From: Marinobacter fuscus | GTDB lineage: Bacteria > Pseudomonadota > Gammaproteobacteria > Pseudomonadales > Oleiphilaceae | Direction of reading: 5' to 3' | Length of the DNA: 64,000 nucleotides | Assembly (NCBI RefSeq): GCF_003007675.1 | Contig: NZ_PXNP01000103.1 | Coordinates: 124,001 to 188,000, forward strand | Shown: piece after piece, positions 57,386-64,000 of the stretch | How the letters are laid out: every line of letters starts with the position of its first letter | Numbering within the stretch: position 1 is the first letter of the stretch | Notes under the pieces: generated by a model | Seen by the model: only the letters and a program-made list of their open reading frames with translations | Told to the model about the DNA's origin: nothing | The model's database searches: none | Translations under genes and position numbers: made by a program

Positions 57386-60136
57386 TCAGCGGCACTCCAT
57401 CACAAGGCCGGAAACCTGGCTGGCACTAAAGCGGAACCACCGCCGGTCTGCCTGTTTTGCCTGATGGCCACTGGCCACCCTGCAGGCGAACCCCGGCGCG
57501 AACTGCAGCTCCAACGGAACATGCCCCGCGGTTGAAAGCTCAATGCGCCAGGGCCCGCCTTCCTGCCGTTGCCGCGACCAGGCCGTCAGAGGCCCGTTGG
57601 CTGATTCCAGAAAGGGGCCTTCTGGCGGATCTTTGGCCAGCACCAGTGCCGCTGAGGATCCGGCGAGATGAATATAGGTTTTTGATCCGTCGCGGATAAA
57701 GCCCGCAACCCCCTGCGATCGCTCAAGGTCAGGAAAATACCCTTCCGGTACGGTAACGGTGCCCGGGTGATGCACACCGCGCCATCGGTAGACGCGATCG
57801 GCACTGAGCGTGAGTGTGCTGTAGTAACGGGACTGAACCCGCGCCGCATACTCACTCAGATACAGCGGCGTGTTCGGCTCTGAGAGCACATGCTGATAGA
57901 CCTCGTGCAAGGCCTTGACCGACTCTGGGTAGACGCCCGAGTAAAAGTGGTAATAAATACCACTGGGCTTGAGACGGTAGGGCTTATTTAGCAGGTCAAA
58001 ACTTTCACGGACATTCCGGTAGCCGTAAAAAGGGCCTGTCCACAGGTTGGTGTATACGTTTTCATTAAGCACCGGCGCGTGCACCTGGAATTCATCCTCC
58101 ACCAGGCGACCGTCCGGCCAGACCGCAGCAAGCATTGAGCTGTAGCTCAGCGGCTGGGTATTACCGCCATTAACGTTGAACAACCCCAGTTCCCTGGTCA
58201 TTTTCAGGGCCTGACGGCCGGGCCTGGCATCCCCGCTCCACAGGAAAACTTTCAGATCCTTCTGCTCCGGCGCCAGTGCCTGAATGAAGTCAACCGAGCC
58301 AGGAATCTCCCGTTCCAGTTCCGGTAGATAGCCCGGGACATCCATGGAGAACCCATAGTCGGTATCCTCTTCATCAGGCGCCGCCTCGCCCTCCATGATG
58401 CGCCAGAAAAACGGGTGACTGAAGGTGTGGGAGGCCACTTCTACCAGGGGCTGACGAAAGATTTTTCTGGCCGTCGCCATGGCTTCCTTGCTTTCTGCCG
58501 GAAACAAGCCACCCGGCGATATCTCTGCCTCGATCACCGAGACGGTATGGGGCAGCCGGTATTCCTTCAGTATGTCCTCCAGCACCACCTCCGCGGCCTG
58601 CGGTGCGCCTGGCCGGCGAGCCCGAGAGACAAAGCCATCGCCATCAATATGGGCCGTCATCACCCGGCGCCCGGACTCTGTTGTGGTATCAACACCCGGA
58701 TGCAGGCCCGGCTGCAGAGCTTCGACCAGAAACGAGACCGGATCAAACAACCAATACGCGGTGTTGTCTGGCCCGGGCTCAAACAGGAAGGGGCCAAGCG
58801 CCACACCGCCTTGCGGGCCAGTAAAAACCGGCGAATACCCGGCCCCTTTGCTATCCACCAAGGTTACCCAGGGGTTCAGCGCCGAGCTCAACGACGGCAT
58901 GGCCAGGGGTACCCGGTTTGGCATACGGCTACCTTCAAACGTACCAACAGAGGCCTGGTTTGTCTGAACCTCAACCGGAGCTTGAGGAATTCGTAAACGC
59001 TGATCTGAAACCAGCCTCTGACAAGCCGGAGAGCCGGGCACCAGCCCCATCAAGACCAGGGGCACTCGGCCTTTCACTTCCCGGCCCAACCACTGACACA
59101 GGCGGTTGCCCGAAACCCCGGCTTCCCACCAGACCACCACGCCCTGGTAACGATCACTAACCGGCTCCTGCAGCGCTGGCTCCAGAGCCGACCGGTAGAC
59201 GGGAATCAGCCCCAGATATTCCAGAAAGATGCCAAGGCGGCTGTGGGCCTGGCTCTGATCCGCCTGCTCCCTGGGCAGGTCGTGAAGCACCAGAACCTGC
59301 CGCCGGACGACTTCCGGTTGTGTGGGGCCAAGCCTGTCCAGGTTACTGTTACTGACCACGGGTATAAACCCGGCTTCCCGCAACCGGTTGGCAACCCCGA
59401 CGGCAGGCTCTGCCGCCGCTGTATAGTCGATGGCGATGAGTGGCTTGTCCGGGTGTGTAGCCCGCCAGTGTGCCAGTTGCAACTGCAACCATTCCCGGTG
59501 TTCCGTGGGTACAGGCCGATACTTGTTGGCGGCAGGCTCATAGCCTTCAAACCAGGATTCGAAGGCCAGCGCATCGACCCGCTCGTGCGCCTGCTCTGGC
59601 AAGTGAAACCCCCGGTTGATTATTATCAGAGCATCGGGATAGCGATCCCGGATATCCTTGATCAATTCGGCCTGGGCCGTGGCAAAGTCAGCGGCCTTCT
59701 GTTGGCCGGTAGTGGTCAGCAAGTGGCTGTCGAGCGTATCCAGAAATACACCGCTAAAACCGCGGGCCATGGCCGGGGCGACACGCTGCTCCAGCAGAAA
59801 TGAGCGAACAGCGGGCAGCCGGATATCCAGCACAACGCTGTTCCACGCAGTGTTCCGGCCAATTTCCCAGGCCGACTCAACGCGGGAAGCCAGCGGGTGT
59901 GAGCGATGGATTTCATCAACCGCTACATACGCCAGTGGCCGGGTGCCACCACGGTTCAGCAGGTCGATACGGGCATCCGATACCTGGTCGGCCTGGAGCA
60001 CCAACCAATCGTAGGCAAAAAGTGTTCCTATCGGTGCTTCATGACCATAATAGAAGCCTACATTTTTTGGCGTACCCGCAAAAACCGGTAAACAGCAGCA
60101 CAGGCATAACAACAGCAAAAATCGAATAACTCGCAT
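57386..60136 (-). CDS. pelA: Pel polysaccharide deacetylase and hydrolase
   Basis: PelA is a periplasmic enzyme that deacetylates the Pel polymer and can also cut it. The 916-residue product begins with a signal peptide (MRVIRFLLLLCLCCCLPVFA). An N-terminal glycoside-hydrolase domain follows, with FLDTLDSH and ALAFESWFEGY likely holding active-site acids (about residues 133 and 193). The deacetylase domain has the metal-site motif HIDGDG (about 496-501) and HTFSH (about 570-574). The ATG at 60136 is preferred because it begins the signal peptide; an ATG six codons upstream (60154) is in frame. First gene of the operon pelABCDEFG. Confidence 0.96.
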   Translation of the reverse strand: MRVIRFLLLLCLCCCLPVFAGTPKNVGFYYGHEAPIGTLFAYDWLVLQADQVSDARIDLLNRGGTRPLAYVAVDEIHRSHPLASRVESAWEIGRNTAWNSVVLDIRLPAVRSFLLEQRVAPAMARGFSGVFLDTLDSHLLTTTGQQKAADFATAQAELIKDIRDRYPDALIIINRGFHLPEQAHERVDALAFESWFEGYEPAANKYRPVPTEHREWLQLQLAHWRATHPDKPLIAIDYTAAAEPAVGVANRLREAGFIPVVSNSNLDRLGPTQPEVVRRQVLVLHDLPREQADQSQAHSRLGIFLEYLGLIPVYRSALEPALQEPVSDRYQGVVVWWEAGVSGNRLCQWLGREVKGRVPLVLMGLVPGSPACQRLVSDQRLRIPQAPVEVQTNQASVGTFEGSRMPNRVPLAMPSLSSALNPWVTLVDSKGAGYSPVFTGPQGGVALGPFLFEPGPDNTAYWLFDPVSFLVEALQPGLHPGVDTTTESGRRVMTAHIDGDGFVSRARRPGAPQAAEVVLEDILKEYRLPHTVSVIEAEISPGGLFPAESKEAMATARKIFRQPLVEVASHTFSHPFFWRIMEGEAAPDEEDTDYGFSMDVPGYLPELEREIPGSVDFIQALAPEQKDLKVFLWSGDARPGRQALKMTRELGLFNVNGGNTQPLSYSSMLAAVWPDGRLVEDEFQVHAPVLNENVYTNLWTGPFYGYRNVRESFDLLNKPYRLKPSGIYYHFYSGVYPESVKALHEVYQHVLSEPNTPLYLSEYAARVQSRYYSTLTLSADRVYRWRGVHHPGTVTVPEGYFPDLERSQGVAGFIRDGSKTYIHLAGSSAALVLAKDPPEGPFLESANGPLTAWSRQRQEGGPWRIELSTAGHVPLELQFAPGFACRVASGHQAKQADRRWFRFSASQVSGLVMECR

Positions 60137-60382
60137 AGCCACCAGATGGGTCATCGGTTGGAAAACGGCGATTAAACAACCAATTGCAGGTTATCATGAA
60201 TCAGGCCCTTTAAGGCAGCCCCGGGGCGCTATCCCGGGCGTTAAATTAAAATCTGCAAACACTCTCCCCACACCTGGCAACCACAGGCAAAACTGATCAG
60301 TCGCCACTCCATTCTCGACACGTTTCTGAAACAACAGGGAAATGTACAATAATGAGCCAACTTACACAGGCAGGAGCCCACC

Positions 60383-61420
60383 ATGATTCAAAAACCGCAA
60401 TCACTGCCAGGCATTAAAAAACCTATTATCCAGGCGCCCATGGCCGGTGTGCAGGATCATCGCCTGGCTGCGGCCGTATCCAATGCCGGTGGGCTGGGGT
60501 CTCTGCCTTGTGCCATGCTCGACAGCAAGGCACTGAGGGCAGAACTCGAGGCACTCACCAAAGCCACCGACCGCCCCTACAACCTCAACTTCTTTGCCCA
60601 CTCACCACCAACACCCGACCCGATCCGGGAAAGCCGGTGGCGCGACGCACTGGCACCCTATTACGCCGAATTCGGCCTGAATCTGGCAGACATTCCCTGT
60701 GGCCCCGGGCGCCTGCCTTTTAACGAGGAAACCGCAGAAATCGTCGAAACCTGGCAACCTGCGGTGGTGAGCTTTCATTTTGGCCTGCCCGAACCAACCC
60801 TGCTGGAACGGGTCAAGCGCACCGGGGCCTGGGTTCTGTCCACTGCTACCACGGTTGAAGAGGCCATCTGGCTGGAGCAGAACGGTGCCGATGCTGTCAT
60901 CGCCCAGGGTCTGGAAGCGGGTGGCCATCGCGGTATCTTCCTGACCACCGACATGACCACGCAAATGGGCACCTTCGCCCTGGTTCCGCAGGTGACTGCC
61001 GCCATAAAACTACCGGTGATCGCCGCAGGCGGTATTGCCGATGCTCAGGGCGTGCAAGCGGCTCTGGCACTCGGGGCGGTGGCAGCCCAGGTGGGCACGG
61101 CTTTCCTGCTCTGCCCCGAGGCCAATACCCGCCCGCTGCACCGGGAAGCCCTGGCAAGCCCGGCGGCCAGCCACACCGCAATCACCAATCTGTTTTCCGG
61201 CGGCCCGGCCCGGGGCATCGTCAACCGGGTGATTCGGGAACTGGGGCCGGTCTCCGATGAAGCTCCGGCTTTTCCTCTGGCGACCAGTGCCATGGGCCTT
61301 TTGCGATCTGCGGCCGAAGCCTCAGGCTCCGGTGATTTTTCACCGCTGTGGAGTGGCCAGAACACCAGTGGCTGTCGTGATATTCCAGCCGGGGAGCTGG
61401 TGGAATTGCTCTGCTGGTGA
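60383..61420 (+). CDS. Nitronate monooxygenase (2-nitropropane dioxygenase family)
   Basis: A 345-residue FMN-dependent enzyme that oxidises alkyl nitronates to carbonyl compounds and nitrite. The N-terminal KKPIIQAPMAGVQDHRLAAAVSNAGGLGSL and the flavin-phosphate region GLEAGGHRG and VIAAGGIADAQGVQAALALGA match class I NMO proteins; the catalytic histidine is likely that of EAGGHRG. It is divergent from pelA, with 228 bases between. Related flavoproteins include enoyl reductases (FabK), but length and motifs fit NMO better. No obvious partner gene. Confidence 0.9.
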   Translation: MIQKPQSLPGIKKPIIQAPMAGVQDHRLAAAVSNAGGLGSLPCAMLDSKALRAELEALTKATDRPYNLNFFAHSPPTPDPIRESRWRDALAPYYAEFGLNLADIPCGPGRLPFNEETAEIVETWQPAVVSFHFGLPEPTLLERVKRTGAWVLSTATTVEEAIWLEQNGADAVIAQGLEAGGHRGIFLTTDMTTQMGTFALVPQVTAAIKLPVIAAGGIADAQGVQAALALGAVAAQVGTAFLLCPEANTRPLHREALASPAASHTAITNLFSGGPARGIVNRVIRELGPVSDEAPAFPLATSAMGLLRSAAEASGSGDFSPLWSGQNTSGCRDIPAGELVELLCW

Positions 61421-61535
61421 CGCCGGATACGCTGCCGGGAATAGCGATGCCAACCGGCAGCTCTTCCGCGCCCACCCGGGACTCAGCCTCCATCACCAGC
61501 TCCCGGATCGTCGCCAGCGCTGCCCGCACGAGCAA
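61416..61535 (-). pseudogene. Possible remnant of a ROK-family sugar kinase (fructokinase-like)
   Basis: A 40-residue stretch on the minus strand, LVRAALATIRELVMEAESRV followed by GAEELPVGIAIPGSVSGVTS, resembles residues about 45-80 of ROK fructokinases such as E. coli Mak (whose matching part reads GMGIPGSISPYTG). The N-terminal DxGGTK motif and everything after this segment are missing: upstream sequence is unrelated, and downstream the frame runs into the nitronate monooxygenase gene in antisense. This looks like a gene fragment left after a deletion. Resemblance judged by eye only. Confidence 0.4.
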
Positions 61536-61687
61536 AGCTCCAGATTTTTATGTCGAATTTGCATGAAGAGCAAGGCGTTTATTCGAAAACCTCTTAAGCA
61601 TTATCGAATTTCCCTGTTTGCCTTGATATTGATCAGTGCCTATCATCCTCAGCCCTCAATCATGCAGTTCAGGTATCCAAGCACATC

Positions 61688-62317
61688 ATGGGTTTCAGGA
61701 ACGAACAACTCCGGTGGCAATTGGCAAGAGGCATCATTCAAGCCTTGCATCTGGAACGGCTGGCCAGCCGCTACAGCCGCACCACGGTGATGGCGGTGTT
61801 CAATCTGATCAACGGTAGCCTCAGCATTGCCCTGGTGGCTTTTGTCGCGCTGGTCACCCAGGAAGCCTTCATTTTCCCGTCGCTTGGTGCCACAGCCTTC
61901 ATCCTGTTCTATGTACCCATGGCCCAACCTGCATCCCCCCGAAACACACTGTGCGGGCATCTGATCGGGGCACTCATGGGGCTGCTCAGCCTGTATATTT
62001 TCGGTCTTCAGGGCGAAGCCTCGGCGTTTCTGACCGGCGTGGATCTGCCACGGGTTGGCGCCGCAGCCCTCTCTCTGGGGCTGACCAGCTGCCTGATGGT
62101 CATACTACGCGTAGCCCACCCGCCGGCTGGCGCAACCGCGCTGATCGTCTCCCTGGGGCTAATGCCCAACCCGGCCCAGCTTCCCATCCTGATGGCAGGC
62201 GTCGGGCTGCTGCTGGCCCACGCCTTTGTGATGAACCGGTTGGCAGGCATCCCTTATCCGCTGTGGTCTGCAGGCACCGAAGGCCCGGGTTTGCAGGCGA
62301 TGGCCGCTCGCGACTGA
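61688..62317 (+). CDS. HPP family membrane protein
   Basis: A 209-residue inner-membrane protein of the HPP family, with the signature VAHPPAGATALIVSLG (about residues 138-153) and about five hydrophobic helices, including FIFPSLGATAFILFY. The family is linked to nitrite transport in some bacteria and chloroplasts. The adjacent nitronate monooxygenase releases nitrite, which makes a joint role in nitrite handling conceivable, but the genes are separated by 267 bases. An N-terminal amphipathic stretch of about 35 residues precedes the first helix. Confidence 0.85.
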   Translation: MGFRNEQLRWQLARGIIQALHLERLASRYSRTTVMAVFNLINGSLSIALVAFVALVTQEAFIFPSLGATAFILFYVPMAQPASPRNTLCGHLIGALMGLLSLYIFGLQGEASAFLTGVDLPRVGAAALSLGLTSCLMVILRVAHPPAGATALIVSLGLMPNPAQLPILMAGVGLLLAHAFVMNRLAGIPYPLWSAGTEGPGLQAMAARD

Positions 62318-62368
62318 TCACCGGGCGCGGGCAGCCCGCAGAATGACCACGAGGCCACGCATCGGGTG

Positions 62369-63217
62369 TCAGGCACGTGCTTTCTCAAAGCTCTGAATTC
62401 TGACTTGCACCGTCACTGACAGGCTCTCCAAGGCTTCGGCCGCTGCCCGCCCTTCGGCATTGGCGCGATAAAAATGAGGGGTCATAGCCAGCAAATCGCC
62501 AATGGCCCCGGCGTTCGTCAACTCAAGAGTCAATGACAGTTCACGGCTGCTCAGATGCCCAAATCCTTCTGGCAAGGCTCTCACGGGCCTGGTCTCCTTG
62601 CGAACTTCCGGGTAGATGATTGCCCGCAACTCTTTCAGATGATCAGGCCCGGCATCCACCTGCACCAGTCTTCCGCCCGGTTTCAACACCCGGGCAAATT
62701 CCGCATACACCGGAAAACCGAACAGGCACAGCAGCCGATCCATCGACTCCGCTTCAACCGGCAGATTGGCATTGCTGCCCACCACCCAGGCTGGCCGGGC
62801 GTCCTGGCGTGCAGCAGCCTGTATGGCATACTTTGAAATATCCAGGCCGAGAATGGATAACGGATGGTGCCCGCCCGCCACTTCCGCCAACCGGCGAAGA
62901 TAGTAACCTTCACCACAACCGGCATCGAGACACGCCAATGGTTGCGAAAGCGGCGCCCCGGCGAGCACCGCCTCGGCCACTGCATCGGCAATCGGCTGAT
63001 AATACCCCGAATTCAGAAACGCCCGCCGGGCCGCAACCATGGCCTTGCTGTCGCCCGGATCCCGGGAGCGCTTATTCTGCACTGGCAGCAGATGCACATA
63101 GCCCTGGCGGGCAATGTCGTAGCTATGGCCAGAAGCGCACTGCCAGGCAACACCTGCCTGCTGCAACGCAGTTCCGTCCAAGGGGCAGGTCAACTTGTCA
63201 AAGGCCGTAATGGTCAT
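62369..63217 (-). CDS. rlmA: 23S rRNA (guanine-N1)-methyltransferase RlmA
   Basis: RlmA methylates guanine 745 (or 748 in the RlmA-II group) of 23S rRNA using S-adenosylmethionine. The 282-residue protein has an N-terminal zinc-finger-like part (TCPLDGTALQQ to CASGHSYDIARQGYVHLLPV), NKRSRDPGDSKAMVAARRAFL, and a Rossmann fold with CLDAGCGEGYYLRRL. One expected zinc ligand, the second cysteine of CPxC, is aspartate here. The ATG at 63217 has AGGAA upstream. A copy of the motif found before putP lies at 63291-63303 in its promoter region. Confidence 0.92.
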   Translation of the reverse strand: MTITAFDKLTCPLDGTALQQAGVAWQCASGHSYDIARQGYVHLLPVQNKRSRDPGDSKAMVAARRAFLNSGYYQPIADAVAEAVLAGAPLSQPLACLDAGCGEGYYLRRLAEVAGGHHPLSILGLDISKYAIQAAARQDARPAWVVGSNANLPVEAESMDRLLCLFGFPVYAEFARVLKPGGRLVQVDAGPDHLKELRAIIYPEVRKETRPVRALPEGFGHLSSRELSLTLELTNAGAIGDLLAMTPHFYRANAEGRAAAEALESLSVTVQVRIQSFEKARA

Positions 63218-63290
63218 CGGTGTTCCTGTATAAAATAGCCGGAAGAAGCGGCCATAGAGTACACCTTGCACTGAATTCGCCAAAACCCTA

Positions 63291-63303
63291 CGGAATTCGG
63301 GCC
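63291..63303 (-). promoter_or_regulatory. Third copy of the CCGTAGGGTTTTG motif, upstream of rlmA
   Basis: On the minus strand CCGTAGGGTTTTG is identical to the distal repeat upstream of putP. A TACTCT lies 19 bases downstream, in the same relation as the -10 before putP. No second half-site 21 bp away is visible. Confidence 0.4.
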
Positions 63304-63394
63304 ACCAACCCTGTTAAACTGTTTGCCGCGTCATTATCGGTCAATGCCAACCCACCAGACGCGCCCGATGACTTGCCAGAGACAGGAATTTGTA

Positions 63395-64000
63395 ATGCCC
63401 GACAGCTCAATCGCCCCCATCAGTCAAAGTGTCCCTGAGCCCTCCCGCCGCTTCTGCGTGGCCCCCATGATGGATTGGACGACACCGCACTTTCGCTATC
63501 TGGCGCGCTTGCTCAGTCGCCGTACCCTGCTCTACACCGAAATGGTCACCACCGGCGCACTGATCCACGGCGATACAGAGCGCTTTCTGCGCCACGATCC
63601 GCTGGAGTATCCGCTGGCGCTGCAACTTGGCGGCAGCGATGCCGGGGAGCTGGCTCATTGTGCCCGGCTGGCACAACAATATGGCTTTGATGAAGTGAAC
63701 CTGAACGTGGGCTGCCCCAGCGACCGGGTACAGAACAACATGATTGGCGCCTGCCTGATGGGCCACCCGGCCAAGGTGGCGGAGGGCGTATCGGCGATGA
63801 TTGAGGCCACCGAGCTTCCGGTCACCGTCAAGCACCGTATCGGCATCAACGGCCGCGAGTCTTGGGATGAGCTCTGCGAATTCGTGGAAACCGTTGCCGC
63901 CGCTGGCTGCAAAACCTTTATCGTACACGCCCGGATTGCCATTCTTGAGGGCCTGAGCCCCAAGGAAAACCGCGACATACCGCCGCTCAAATACGACTGG
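63395..64000 (+). CDS. dusA: tRNA-dihydrouridine(20/20a) synthase, N-terminal part (runs off window)
   Basis: DusA reduces uridine 20/20a in the D-loop of tRNA using FMN and NADPH. The frame is open from the ATG at 63395 to the window end (202 residues visible). It shows FCVAPMMDWTTPHFRYLARLLS, YTEMVTTGAL, NLNVGCPSDRVQNNMIGACLM with the catalytic cysteine, VTVKHRIGIN and GLSPKENRDIPPL, which identify the DusA branch. The gene is divergent from rlmA; both modify stable RNA. A GACAGGAA ribosome site lies upstream. Confidence 0.95.
   Translation, partial: MPDSSIAPISQSVPEPSRRFCVAPMMDWTTPHFRYLARLLSRRTLLYTEMVTTGALIHGDTERFLRHDPLEYPLALQLGGSDAGELAHCARLAQQYGFDEVNLNVGCPSDRVQNNMIGACLMGHPAKVAEGVSAMIEATELPVTVKHRIGINGRESWDELCEFVETVAAAGCKTFIVHARIAILEGLSPKENRDIPPLKYDW

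Overview
This window looks like chromosome from a marine gammaproteobacterium, most likely Marinobacter or a close relative. That is inferred from protein resemblance and gene order (rne divergent from rluC, the yceD-rpmF-plsX-fabDG-acpP-fabF-pabC-mltG-tmk block, ppsA/ppsR), not from a database search. Coding density is high, GC content is moderate to high, and most genes read as ordinary core genes. No CRISPR array, prophage, insertion sequence or rRNA gene was seen.

Layout. 1-1183: 3' part of acnB. 1272-5191 (minus): a coupled operon for a TAXI-type TRAP importer and a TauE/SafE-type exporter. 5352-7949 (minus): sodium/proline symporter PutP and an AraC-family regulator, with a repeat-bearing promoter region between them. 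7957-15871 (minus): envelope and fatty-acid block tmk, mltG, pabC, fabF, acpP, fabG, fabD, plsX, rpmF, yceD. 16015-19414: yceF (plus), then an S49 peptidase, a HAD phosphatase and rluC (minus). 19483-23735 (plus): a long rne leader, RNase E and a UPF0149 protein. 23740-26624: PHP-family RNase, YciI, SH3 protein, PilZ protein, RraA. 26656-29977: ppsA and its regulator ppsR. 30030-37175: an M16 protease, a small membrane protein, a PEGA/MORN exported protein, a membrane-anchored response regulator and a double-length 6-pyruvoyl-tetrahydropterin-synthase-like protein. 37177-39262: palindromic repeats, tRNA-Glu, tRNA-Ala, gltX and a Zur-type operator. 39263-48374: znuA, an AEC transporter, rnk, a P450, selD, a trans-sulfuration enzyme, a small exported protein and a fused SecDF. 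48450-60136 (minus): a complete pelABCDEFG exopolysaccharide operon. 60383-64000: nitronate monooxygenase, a possible sugar-kinase remnant, an HPP membrane protein, rlmA and the start of dusA.

How the genes work together. The central block joins fatty-acid and phospholipid precursor synthesis to ribosome and RNA metabolism (rpmF, yceD, rluC, rne, rraA, rlmA, dusA). The pel operon supplies the whole machine for making, modifying and exporting the cationic Pel polysaccharide. Its PelD keeps an RxxD cyclic-di-GMP inhibitory-site motif in front of a degenerate GGDEF site. A separate PilZ protein is a second likely cyclic-di-GMP receptor.

The least ordinary features are: a 13-bp motif repeated at 21-bp spacing before putP and found again before rlmA; a near-consensus promoter that would make the yceD message almost leaderless; a tail-anchored response regulator next to a PEGA/MORN protein; a tetrahydropterin-synthase-like protein whose active-site residues are split between two halves; a fused SecDF behind a small exported protein; and GGGTCWGACCC palindromes at the 3' ends of three genes.
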